Notes: generated by a model from the letters alone, not told the origin. Counted from the stretch's first letter, positions 1 through 5,931 are shown. The stretch: 8,112 nucleotides of DNA from DASUAS01 sp036502765 (GCA_036502765.1 DASXXX010000188.1:1-8112); one strand, 5' to 3'. Numbers and translations are program-made.

Positions 1-897
1 GGCGACGCGTACGGCTGGCTCTTCCGCACCCTCTTCGAGAACAGCTCGCCGTACAAGCTGCGGTCGCAGTTCGGGTTCGTGTCGTACTGGTTGGTGCGCG
101 TCGCCGGGGTGAGCCTCGTTGCCGTCGGCACCGCCACCATCGCGTCGCGCTTCGTCGCCACCGTCATCAAGCAGGGAGCGGGCATGGGAACGTACAAGGG
201 CATCGGCCACGTGCTCGTCTGCGGGTGGAACCGCAAGGGCGTCGAGATCGTGCGCGAGCTGCGCGCACGCGAGGTCGAGGACCAGCGCGAGATCGTGATC
301 CTGGCCGACCGCGAGACGTCACCCCTCGACGAGAAGGGCATCACGTTCATCCGCGGCAACCCGAGCAGCGGCGACGACCTCAACCGCGCCGGCCTCGAGG
401 ACGTGTCGACGGTCATCGTCCTCGCCGACGAGTCGAACATCAGCAACGCGCCCGACGACGTCGACGCCCGTTCGCTGCTCACGACCCTCGCGGTCGAGAC
501 CATCAACCACGGTGCGTACTCCTGCGTCGAGGTGATCAAGTCGGAGAACCGCGTCCACTTCGAGCGCACCCACGCCGACGAGCTCGTGGTGAGCGCCGAG
601 CTCACCGGCGCGCTGCTGGCGGCGTCGGCCCGCACCCACGGTCTCTCCGCCGTGATCGCCGATCTGCTCACCCACCCCGAGGGCCAGGAGCTCTACCGGG
701 TGCCGCTGCCGCCGGAGCTCGTGAAGCAGAGCACCCGGCACGCGCTCGAAGTGCTCAAGGACCAGTACGAGTCGCTGCTCGTCGGCGTGTTCGTCGACGA
801 CCGCTGCCTGGTCAACCCCCCGAACGACACCGTGCTGCAGGCCGGCAACGAGCTGCTCGTGGTGCGCGAACGACCCCTCGCCGCCCCGAAGTCCTGA
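1..897 (+). CDS. Ion-channel protein with RCK/TrkA domain, 5' end outside window
   Basis: The frame is open from the first base to the TGA at 895-897, so 298 C-terminal residues of a longer protein are visible. The GTG at 79 is internal, because the frame reads through it with sensible protein. Residues about 27-57 form one hydrophobic helix, likely the inner pore helix. A basic linker leads into an RCK_N (TrkA-N) Rossmann domain that starts at HVLVCGWNRKG (70-80), the usual GWN-type version of the dinucleotide loop. The stretch with ADEL, VVSAELTG and HGLS follows, and an RCK_C/TrkA-C-like domain closes the protein at about 200-290. The family gates potassium or related cation flux across the membrane in response to a cytosolic ligand. 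No TVGYGD-type filter is seen in the 26 residues before the helix. A CASTOR/POLLUX-like or other non-classical channel is possible. The RCK assignment is firm; ion specificity is not. Confidence 0.85.
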   Translation, partial: GDAYGWLFRTLFENSSPYKLRSQFGFVSYWLVRVAGVSLVAVGTATIASRFVATVIKQGAGMGTYKGIGHVLVCGWNRKGVEIVRELRAREVEDQREIVILADRETSPLDEKGITFIRGNPSSGDDLNRAGLEDVSTVIVLADESNISNAPDDVDARSLLTTLAVETINHGAYSCVEVIKSENRVHFERTHADELVVSAELTGALLAASARTHGLSAVIADLLTHPEGQELYRVPLPPELVKQSTRHALEVLKDQYESLLVGVFVDDRCLVNPPNDTVLQAGNELLVVRERPLAAPKS

Positions 898-915
898 CGT
901 CGGTCGCTGCTTCCC

Positions 916-967
916 CGAGCATCTCGGAGTTGACCCCCATATGTCCCCGCGAACTCCGAGATGTTCG
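916..967. terminator. Bidirectional hairpin terminator between convergent genes
   Basis: Bases 916-931 pair with 952-967 as a 16-bp stem. It is perfect over the inner 12 bp (CATCTCGGAGTT with AACTCCGAGATG) and has one G-T wobble further out. The 20-nt loop is C-rich on the plus strand and has CATATG at 938-943. The stem begins 19 bp after the channel stop and ends 5 bp past the SDR stop on the other strand, which suits termination of both convergent transcripts. There is no U-tract on either side, as is common for terminators in high-GC actinobacteria. A dispersed palindromic repeat is an alternative reading. Confidence 0.72.
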
Positions 968-971
968 TCGT

Positions 972-1784
972 TTAGTCCGCCGCGACCTTGAGCTTGAGCT
1001 GGTCGACGCTGGACCCGCCGTCGACCGCGATCACCTGGCCCGAGATGAACCGGCCGGCCGGGCTGCAGAAGTACATGACCATGTGGGCGATGTCGGCCCC
1101 GTGGCCGACGACGCCGACGGGGTTGTTGGCCCGGCGACCCTCGCTGCTCGGCACCGCCTCCGCGAAGCGCTTCACGCCTTCTGTGTTGTCGATGTAGCCG
1201 GGTGCCACGCCGTTGACGCGGATGCCGTAGGGCCCCCACTCCACCGCCGCAGTGCGCGTGAACGAGTCGACGCCCGCCTTGGCGGCGGCCACATGGGCCT
1301 GCATCGCCGCACCCTTCATCTCGAACGGCGCGCTGATGTTCACGATGTTGCCGCCGTGCTCGCGCATCCAGGCGTCGAACGTCGCCTTCGACACGTTGTA
1401 GGTGCCGAGCAGGTCGATGTCGACCACGGCCTTGAACCCGTTGGGCGTGATCGACGTCATCATCGCGGGGAAGTTGCCGGCCGCGTTGTTCACCACGACG
1501 TCGAGCTGGCCGTGGTGCGCGACCAGGCCGTCGACGACTCGCTGCACCGCGCCGGCGTCGCGCACGTCGCACGTGTCGAACCACACGTCGATGCCCTCGG
1601 CCTCGAGCTCCGCCTTCGCCGCCTCGAGCACCTCTTGTTTGCGGCTGGCGATGGCGATGCGCGCGCCGTGGTGGCCGAAGCTGCGGCAGATCTCCTTGCC
1701 GATGCCGGTGGCGCCGCCGGTGACGAACACCACCTGGCCGGCGAAGAGATCGGATGCGAAGGGGGATGCGGGTGTGTCGCTCAT
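972..1784 (-). CDS. SDR-family 2,4-dienoyl-CoA reductase-like oxidoreductase
   Basis: This is a 270-residue short-chain dehydrogenase/reductase. The NAD(P)-binding TGGATGIG lies at 22-29 and NNAAG at 99-103. The run NNAAGNFPA, the DIDLLGTYNVSK segment, AAAKAGVDSFTR, AVEWGPYGIRVN and APGYIDNTEG closely follow the peroxisomal-type 2,4-dienoyl-CoA reductases (DECR2 group), which remove double bonds from polyunsaturated acyl-CoAs with NADPH so that beta-oxidation can continue. As in that group, the classical YxxxK tyrosine is absent: Val165 occupies its place, with His164 before it and Lys169 kept. I chose the ATG at 1784 over the one at 1793 because GAGG at 1794-1797 sits 9 nt from it but directly abuts the upstream ATG. 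The gene lies 57 bp after the ABM-domain gene and is probably co-transcribed with it. Family is secure; substrate is inferred. Confidence 0.87.
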   Translation of the reverse strand: MSDTPASPFASDLFAGQVVFVTGGATGIGKEICRSFGHHGARIAIASRKQEVLEAAKAELEAEGIDVWFDTCDVRDAGAVQRVVDGLVAHHGQLDVVVNNAAGNFPAMMTSITPNGFKAVVDIDLLGTYNVSKATFDAWMREHGGNIVNISAPFEMKGAAMQAHVAAAKAGVDSFTRTAAVEWGPYGIRVNGVAPGYIDNTEGVKRFAEAVPSSEGRRANNPVGVVGHGADIAHMVMYFCSPAGRFISGQVIAVDGGSSVDQLKLKVAAD

Positions 1785-1793
1785 GCGGCGCAT

Positions 1794-1841
1794 CCTCGCC
1801 GAGCGGCGGCCGGCCGCGCTACTGCAGCGCCGACCGGCAGG
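1794..1841. other. Short intercistronic gap with GC palindromes
   Basis: The gap between the ABM-domain gene and the SDR gene holds a perfect 12-bp palindrome, GCGGCCGGCCGC, at 1806-1817. An overlapping small inverted repeat pairs GCGCT at 1816-1820 with AGCGC at 1826-1830. The GAGG that serves the SDR lies at 1794-1797. These could form a weak intercistronic RNA structure, but such palindromes also arise by chance at this GC content. Confidence 0.25.
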
Positions 1842-2138
1842 TCAGAGCTTGCTGGCGATCACGTCGAGCTGCTGGATCTGCGGCGGCTTCGCGAGGAGCT
1901 CGTCGGCGTGGGCCATCAGCTGCTTGGCGATCTCGCCATTGAGGTGGGCCTGACGGCTCTCCTCGTCGGGGAACACGTCGAAGATCGCGAACGTCGTGGG
2001 CCCCATGCGCAGGGCGAACCACGCCGCGGTGCCGGGTTCCTGCTCGGCGAGGGTCTGCGCTTCCCGCAGGAACGCCTGGAGCTCCTCCGCCTTGTCGGGC
2101 TTGGCCTCGAGCGGTACGTAGAGCGCAAGGGTGACCAT
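1842..2138 (-). CDS. Antibiotic biosynthesis monooxygenase (ABM) domain protein
   Basis: This 98-residue protein consists of one ferredoxin-like ABM domain of the YgiN/quinol-monooxygenase type. It opens with a beta strand, VTLALYVPLEAKPDKAEEL, continues with a helix (LREAQTLAEQEPGTAAWFAL), then FAIFDVFPDEESRQAHL with the typical His at 65, and a final strand QLDVIAS. Family members are cofactor-free dimeric oxygenases or isomerases acting on quinols and aromatic polyketides, or heme in the IsdG branch. No heme-degrading signature is evident, so the substrate is unknown. The length matches the family. The start is fixed by AGGAGG at 2143-2148, although the spacing of 4 nt to the ATG is short. 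It lies upstream of the SDR gene on the same strand, which suggests a two-gene unit for small-molecule oxidation. Confidence 0.85.
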   Translation of the reverse strand: MVTLALYVPLEAKPDKAEELQAFLREAQTLAEQEPGTAAWFALRMGPTTFAIFDVFPDEESRQAHLNGEIAKQLMAHADELLAKPPQIQQLDVIASKL

Positions 2139-2142
2139 GGCG

Positions 2143-2148
2143 CCTCCT
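2143..2148 (-). promoter_or_regulatory. Ribosome binding site of the ABM-domain gene
   Basis: On the minus strand the sequence reads AGGAGG, a full consensus Shine-Dalgarno, with 4 nt before the ATG at 2138. The spacing is shorter than usual, but no other in-frame start fits the domain. Confidence 0.7.
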
Positions 2149-2159
2149 CATCAGGTCGG

Positions 2160-2175
2160 CCTCGTGTCGACGAGG
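2160..2175. other. Small hairpin between the COQ4-like and ABM genes
   Basis: CCTCGT at 2160-2165 pairs with ACGAGG at 2170-2175 around a 4-nt loop. It lies inside the 70-bp gap (2139-2208) that separates the upstream three-gene unit from the ABM gene. It could be a weak terminator or attenuator, or simply chance. No convincing -35/-10 pair was recognised in the gap, so whether ABM and SDR have their own promoter is unresolved. Confidence 0.3.
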
Positions 2176-2208
2176 AGCGTGGTACCCGAGGAAGCCGGCG
2201 AAGAATCG

Positions 2209-3156
2209 CTACCGGTCGCGGACGACCGGCACCACGTTGTACTCGGCCCGGATCTCAGCCAGCGGGCGATCGGCCATGGCCAGGTGGTCGATGGCGGTGA
2301 AGTCGCCGGTGCACTGCTGGCCACGTGTGAACGCCTCGGCCAGGGTGTCGACGGCGCCGGGCCGCATCAGGGTGCTCTCCTTGCCGACGAAGCCGTTCTG
2401 GTTGAAGTAACCGGCCTCGTGGATGGCGATGCTGCCCAGGAACGCGATCCAGTGGGCGTCGGAGTCGTTCATCGAGATCTGGAACGCCCCGAGCGCGAGC
2501 TCGCCCGGTCCGGTGGGCTCGTAGCCGGTGATGACGTGGGTCATGTCGTGGGCGACGAACACCGCCGGCTGCAGAGGGTTGTCGCCGGGGTACGTGAGGT
2601 TGTTGCGGTCGCAGAAGTCGACGTAGGCGCGGCCGAGGGTGCCCTCGGGGAGATCGTGGAACGAACGCAGGCGCCCCGCGAGCTCGGGCGAGTGGTCTTC
2701 CTTGCCCATGTGGTCGGGGATGAGGGACGGCTCCGCGATGTCGGCCATGATGTCGTCACTGAACCGCATGTAGTCGGCGAGCGCGCGCTCCGCGCCTTCG
2801 CTGACCAGGTCGCGCGCCAGCGTGAGCCCGGGTCCTTCGGACACGTGCAGATGGAACGCGTAGTCCTCGACCAGCGACACCTGGTCTTCGGTGAGGGGAT
2901 GCCGGCAGGACTCGAGCAGCACCATCATCTCCCGGAGTCGCCGACGGGTGACGTGGTCGGTGACCACCTCGCCCGCGACGAGCGGAGTGATGGGGTCGAG
3001 TGCTTCCACGTCGAGATCGGGACGGCCCAGGAAACCGACGACGATTGCCTGCAACACCGAGTGCTGCTCGTCGGTACCGCCGTCGCCGATGTCGATGGCG
3101 CCCTTCAGGATGCGGGCGACAGACTCGGTCAGGTCTTCGGGAACGGTTCGCGGCAT
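2209..3156 (-). CDS. COQ4-like protein with N-terminal helical extension
   Basis: This is a 315-residue soluble protein in two parts. Residues 170-300 resemble COQ4 of coenzyme Q biosynthesis: LPEGTLGRAYVDFC, then HDMTH (203-207) followed after exactly 11 residues by Glu219, which is the complete HDxxHx11E metal-ligand motif, then LGAFQ and a helical stretch. COQ4 is a scaffold of the ubiquinone complex and has been linked to removal of the C1 carboxyl of the ring. Residues about 20-135 form an acidic helical domain (DGGTDEQHSVLQAIVVGFLG, RRRLREMMVLLESC) that vaguely resembles TerB-like domains; that comparison is weak. The gene follows the polymerase gene by 9 bp, so the two are co-transcribed. 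A GGAG 12 nt upstream of the ATG gives only a modest ribosome site. Because Actinobacteria normally make menaquinone, the substrate is probably not ubiquinone. Confidence 0.8.
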   Translation of the reverse strand: MPRTVPEDLTESVARILKGAIDIGDGGTDEQHSVLQAIVVGFLGRPDLDVEALDPITPLVAGEVVTDHVTRRRLREMMVLLESCRHPLTEDQVSLVEDYAFHLHVSEGPGLTLARDLVSEGAERALADYMRFSDDIMADIAEPSLIPDHMGKEDHSPELAGRLRSFHDLPEGTLGRAYVDFCDRNNLTYPGDNPLQPAVFVAHDMTHVITGYEPTGPGELALGAFQISMNDSDAHWIAFLGSIAIHEAGYFNQNGFVGKESTLMRPGAVDTLAEAFTRGQQCTGDFTAIDHLAMADRPLAEIRAEYNVVPVVRDR

Positions 3157-3165
3157 TCGGGAACG

Positions 3166-4146
3166 CTACTCCGGTTCGGAGGCGTGTTCTGCCGCGCGCG
3201 CCCGCTTGCGGCGCTTGCCCTCGTGCATCGCCTGCACCCGTGCGACGGGGAGCTCGTGCCCCTCGGCGATCAGGGCGGCGCTCAGGTGCTGCGTCGCGGG
3301 CATGTGCTCGGCCCACGGGTCGCCCTTCCCCAGCGCGTCGACCGCGGTGTGGATGGTGAAGTCGGACGGCTGCACGTCGTCGAGCTGGTCCCACGCGAGC
3401 GGGAACGACACCGGAACTCCCGGTCGCTGGCGAGGGCTGTAGGCAGCGACGACGGTCGCGCCGCCGACGCGCGTCGAGTCGACGAACACCTTGCCTTCGC
3501 GATCGTCCTTGACGAAGGCGGTGGTCGCGATCGACGGATCGAGCTGCGCGGTGCGCGCCGCGATCGCGCGCAGGGCGGCCGCGGAGTCCTCCGGCGGTGC
3601 GTCATCGTCGATCGGCACGAAGATGTGCACGCCCTTGGCGCCACTGGTCTTGAGCGCACCCGCGAGCCCGAGGTCGTCGAGGGCCTGGCGCACGAGATGC
3701 GCAACCGCGACGACGTGCGAGAAATCGGAGCCTTCGGGCGGATCGAGGTCGAGCACGAGGTGGGTGATGCGATCGGGACGCGAGACCGTGACCAGCGCGG
3801 GGTGGTACTCGATCGCTCGTTGGTTGGCGAACCACAGCAGGGTGCGCCGGTTGTTGCACACCGCATAACGCACGTCGCGCTTCGACGTCTCCGCCCACCA
3901 CGTGACCGTCTCCACGAAGTCGGGCGTGTACTTGGGCACGTTCTTCTGCATGAACGAGTCCTGGCCCCGCATCACCCGGACCACCGACAGCGGCCGGTCG
4001 GCGAGCGCCGGGATGATGCGATCGCTCACCGCGTCGAGGTAGTCGACGAGGTCGCGCTTCGGCGCGCCGGCGCCCTCGAACAGCGCGGCGTCGAGGTTGG
4101 TGAGCTTCACGCCGTCGCGCGACTCGTCTGGTGTCTTCGGGGTCAT
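3166..4146 (-). CDS. Stand-alone LigD-type primase-polymerase (archaeo-eukaryotic primase fold)
   Basis: This 326-residue protein matches the polymerase domain of bacterial NHEJ ligase LigD and the stand-alone mycobacterial PolD-type enzymes. These add nucleotides, often ribonucleotides, during end joining or gap repair. Visible landmarks are KLTNLDAALF near the N-terminus, the metal-binding DLD of LVLDLDPPEG (Asp133, Asp135), the nucleotide-binding TSGAKGVHIFVPI with His174, and the third acidic residue in VFVDSTRVGG (Asp223) followed by AAYSPRQRPGVPVSFPLAWDQL. The tail (311-319) is strongly basic. No ligase or nuclease domain is fused, and no Ku gene is in the window. I chose the ATG at 4146, which overlaps the upstream stop as ATGA and has GAGGG 11 nt upstream. 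The frame stays open to 4233, but that extension is arginine-rich antisense-like sequence. All catalytic residues appear intact. Confidence 0.9.
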   Translation of the reverse strand: MTPKTPDESRDGVKLTNLDAALFEGAGAPKRDLVDYLDAVSDRIIPALADRPLSVVRVMRGQDSFMQKNVPKYTPDFVETVTWWAETSKRDVRYAVCNNRRTLLWFANQRAIEYHPALVTVSRPDRITHLVLDLDPPEGSDFSHVVAVAHLVRQALDDLGLAGALKTSGAKGVHIFVPIDDDAPPEDSAAALRAIAARTAQLDPSIATTAFVKDDREGKVFVDSTRVGGATVVAAYSPRQRPGVPVSFPLAWDQLDDVQPSDFTIHTAVDALGKGDPWAEHMPATQHLSAALIAEGHELPVARVQAMHEGKRRKRARAAEHASEPE

Positions 4147-4499
4147 CGGGACCGGATCCCTCGCGCGCAGTCGACGCAGAGGCGTGCGCTCGGACGCGCC
4201 GCGAGCCGCTCGCTCCCGATGTCGCGGCCGCACCGCTCACACACGCCGTAGGTCCCGGCCTCGATCCGCGACGCCGCGTCGTCGAGTGCATCGAGCTCCG
4301 CACGAGCGTCCTCGAGCATGCTCACGACCTGCGCCCGTTCGAAGCCGAGCGTCGCACCCTCGGGATCGTGCTCGTCGTCGGTGTTGGCGGTGTCGACTGA
4401 CGCCACGATGGCGTCGAACGAACGCTCGAGATCGGCGACGCGCCGCCGGGCGGCGTCACGTTCACCCTCGACGGTCGTCCGCACGTCGTTCGAGCTCAC
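4143..4499 (-). CDS. DksA/TraR-type C4 zinc-finger protein
   Basis: The predicted protein has 118 residues. Its N-terminal two-thirds is acidic and helical, a likely coiled coil, and contains the DEHDPEGAT stretch seen in many family members. Residues 84-118 carry the zinc finger CERC-x17-CVDC (Cys87, 90, 108, 111). DksA and TraR proteins insert into the RNA polymerase secondary channel and alter promoter choice, but actinobacterial members are poorly understood and may act otherwise. The start is uncertain: I chose GTG at 4499 (MSSNDVRTT), though GTG at 4505 or 4508 would add two or three residues, and no strong Shine-Dalgarno precedes any of them. The frame continues much further upstream, but that part is antisense to plus-strand genes. 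The stop overlaps the polymerase ATG (ATGA), so the two genes are translationally coupled. This is probably the first gene of the minus-strand operon. Confidence 0.87.
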   Translation of the reverse strand: MSSNDVRTTVEGERDAARRRVADLERSFDAIVASVDTANTDDEHDPEGATLGFERAQVVSMLEDARAELDALDDAASRIEAGTYGVCERCGRDIGSERLAARPSARLCVDCARGIRSR

Positions 4500-4553
4500 C
4501 CCCACCACGGTAGTGACGCTCAACCGGGCGGTGCTCCCCGCCGATGCTCTCGC
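4500..4553. promoter_or_regulatory. Divergent intergenic region, likely holding both operon promoters
   Basis: Only 54 bp separate the minus-strand zinc-finger gene from the plus-strand membrane-protein gene, so promoters for both operons must lie here or extend into the genes. I see no confident -35/-10 pair on either strand. A small inverted repeat pairs GGCGG at 4527-4531 with CCGCC at 4538-4542 and could be an operator or chance. The absence of a clear ribosome site before the ATG at 4554 would fit a leaderless transcript. The promoter role is inferred from gene orientation only. Confidence 0.4.
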
Positions 4554-4883
4554 ATGCACATCGCAGTCGTGGGAGTCGGATTCGCCATCGGGGTCACCGC
4601 GTTCGTGGCGTGGTTGCTCGTGATGCTCCGCCACGATCGTGCGCACCGCTTGCAACTGATCTCCACCACCCACGAACACGCCCGCATGCACCGTCGGGCC
4701 GCGCTCGCCGCTCAGTACGCGCCGGCGCCCCGGCCGACCATGCCGGTCGTGCGGGCGGGCTCGTTCTGTCGGGTCCCCGGCAACGTCGGGCACAGCAAGA
4801 ACGGCACCGTGCTGGTGTGCGAGGCCAACGACCACGGCCGGCCCCGTTGGCGCCGCGCCGAGGTGTTCAAGATCGCGAGCTGA
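4554..4883 (+). CDS. Small single-pass membrane protein of unknown function
   Basis: This 109-residue protein has one hydrophobic segment at about residues 3-25 followed by a His/Arg-rich stretch (RHDRAHRL to MHRRAA). By the positive-inside rule that would place the C-terminus in the cytoplasm. After a proline-rich spacer the C-terminal domain (65-109) reads RAGSFCRVPGNVGHSKNGT, then VLVCE and finally RPRWRRAEVFKI. It holds two cysteines (72, 89) and the look of a short beta-rich domain. I do not recognise a named family. The start is the ATG at 4554; no clear Shine-Dalgarno precedes it. It leads the plus-strand cluster with 15 bp to the next gene and faces the zinc-finger gene head to head. 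G/C-biased codon use and ordered hydrophobicity support a real gene. Confidence 0.75.
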   Translation: MHIAVVGVGFAIGVTAFVAWLLVMLRHDRAHRLQLISTTHEHARMHRRAALAAQYAPAPRPTMPVVRAGSFCRVPGNVGHSKNGTVLVCEANDHGRPRWRRAEVFKIAS

Positions 4884-4898
4884 CCTAGGGTCGGCGGC

Positions 4899-5372
4899 GT
4901 GTCGACCGAGCGTGCCTCCGTCACCCGTCGCGTCGCAGCACCGGCGGCCACGCTGTTCGCGATCGTGTCGGATCCCGCGGGTCACGTCGCGATCGACGGC
5001 TCCGGCATGCTCGAAGCGGCACCCGACGCGCGCCCGCTCACCGCGGTCGGCGACACCTTCGAGATCGCGATGGACCGCGAGCCGCTCGGTGACCGCCCGA
5101 TCGGGAAGTACCAGGTGCGCAACACGGTGTCGCGCATCGAACCCGACCGCCTGGTGGAGTGGACCGTCGGCAACGGCGACCGCGCCAGCTACGGCTACGC
5201 CTGGGGCTGGGCGCTCACGCCGGTCAGCGACACCGAGACCGACGTGACCAACTACTTCGACTGGAGCGATCTCCCCGAGAAGCGCAAGGCGAACGCGACG
5301 CTGCCGCTCATCCCGATCACGATGATCGAGCGATCGGTCGACAACCTGGCACGCCTCGCCACCGGGACCTGA
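4899..5372 (+). CDS. SRPBCC (START/polyketide cyclase-like) family protein
   Basis: This 157-residue protein has the size and pattern of a single SRPBCC/START-like domain. It opens with ASVTRRVAAPAATLFAIVSDPAGHVAIDGSG, the usual first strand and helix, runs through GDTFEIAMD, VRNTVSRIEPDRLVEWTV and a Trp/Tyr-rich strand (YGYAWGWALTPV) to DVTNYFDWSDL, and ends in the long C-terminal helix around TMIERSVDNLARLA. These helix-grip folds enclose a hydrophobic cavity that binds lipids, polyketides or other small ligands; many have no known reaction. The start is the GTG at 4899, preceded by AGGG about 8 nt upstream; no ATG lies near the domain start. It sits 15 bp after the membrane-protein gene and 18 bp before the cupin gene, consistent with an operon. 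Ligand is unknown. Confidence 0.87.
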   Translation: MSTERASVTRRVAAPAATLFAIVSDPAGHVAIDGSGMLEAAPDARPLTAVGDTFEIAMDREPLGDRPIGKYQVRNTVSRIEPDRLVEWTVGNGDRASYGYAWGWALTPVSDTETDVTNYFDWSDLPEKRKANATLPLIPITMIERSVDNLARLATGT

Positions 5373-5374
5373 CT

Positions 5375-5385
5375 GAGGAGGAGGA
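5375..5385 (+). promoter_or_regulatory. Strong ribosome binding site of the cupin gene
   Basis: A purine-rich GAGGAGGAGGA run contains AGGAGG at 5379-5384, 6 nt before the ATG at 5391. This is the best Shine-Dalgarno in the plus-strand cluster and fixes the start of the cupin gene. It suggests the cupin is translated more strongly than its neighbours. Confidence 0.8.
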
Positions 5386-5390
5386 CTCCG

Positions 5391-5927
5391 ATGTTCGACG
5401 TCGACGACCTCGTCGTGGCCTGCCGAGCGGCGGCCGGCGATCCCGAACCGCGCCTCGCGATCCGCGACGTGCTCGAACGCGCGGTCGCCGATCCGCGTGC
5501 CATCGCCGACGCCCTCCCGCCGACCCGCGCCGAGCTGGTCACGCTCCACGTGTCGCCCGAGGTCACCGTGCTCAAGCTGGTGTGGGCACCGGGCATGCGC
5601 CTGGAACCGCACGACCATCGCATGTGGGCTGCCATCGGTCTCTACTCCGGCGGCGAGGACAACCGGTTCTACCGACGGCACGACGACGGGCTCGACGACT
5701 CGGGTGGCCGGTCGCTGCGCCCGAAGGACGTCTGCCTGCTCGGTGACGACGTCGTGCACTCGGTGCACAACCCGACCACGGAGCACGCGGGCGCGATCCA
5801 CGTGTACGGCGGCGACTTCTTCACCACGCCGCGCAGCGAATGGACCGGCGATCCGTGGCGCGAAGGTGCGTTCGACGTCGAGCGGGTACGCGCGCTGTTC
5901 GACGCCGCCAACGCCGAGCGAGCCTGA
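5391..5927 (+). CDS. Cysteine dioxygenase-like cupin protein
   Basis: This 178-residue cupin resembles the cysteine/thiol dioxygenase family. The sequence LEPHDHRMWAAIGLYSGGEDN supplies the HxH pair His74 and His76, and VVHSVHNP supplies the third likely iron ligand, His123. AIHVYGGDF (136-143) matches the SLHLY-type strand, in which Tyr139 aligns with the catalytic tyrosine of cysteine dioxygenase. The cysteine that cross-links to that tyrosine in mammalian enzymes is Ala81 here, as in many bacterial homologues. Such enzymes use Fe(II) and O2 to oxidise cysteine, 3-mercaptopropionate or related thiols to sulfinates. The start follows a very strong ribosome site. It is 4 bp upstream of the YjbR gene. 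Fold and metal site are well supported; the substrate is not. Confidence 0.85.
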   Translation: MFDVDDLVVACRAAAGDPEPRLAIRDVLERAVADPRAIADALPPTRAELVTLHVSPEVTVLKLVWAPGMRLEPHDHRMWAAIGLYSGGEDNRFYRRHDDGLDDSGGRSLRPKDVCLLGDDVVHSVHNPTTEHAGAIHVYGGDFFTTPRSEWTGDPWREGAFDVERVRALFDAANAERA

Positions 5928-5931
5928 GGCG

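Noticed and set aside
79..81. GTG at 79 as the start of the channel gene
   Set aside because: The frame is open upstream to base 1 and encodes plausible protein. Starting here would cut into the membrane helix region, and no ribosome site is present.
319..1584. Minus-strand open frame of 421 codons overlapping the channel and SDR genes
   Set aside because: It crosses the terminator hairpin and two real genes in another frame, and its product is Arg/His/Gly-rich.
1806..1817. 12-bp palindrome as a regulator binding site
   Set aside because: It is pure G/C in a GC-rich gap and lies between two co-directional genes. Chance is a sufficient explanation without conservation data.
225..2300. Very long plus-strand open frame of 691 codons
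   Set aside because: Its product is Arg/Ala/Gly/His-rich and low in ordered hydrophobic segments. It lies antisense to the SDR and ABM genes and out of frame with the channel gene. It is a GC-driven shadow.
4147..4233. Longer N-terminus for the polymerase starting at 4233
   Set aside because: The extra 29 residues are arginine-rich and overlap the zinc-finger coding region. The ATG at 4146 has ATGA coupling and a GAGGG upstream.
2131..4251. Long plus-strand open frame of 706 codons
   Set aside because: It is fully antisense to the COQ4-like and polymerase genes, which have clear motifs and ribosome sites. The antisense product shows no domain.
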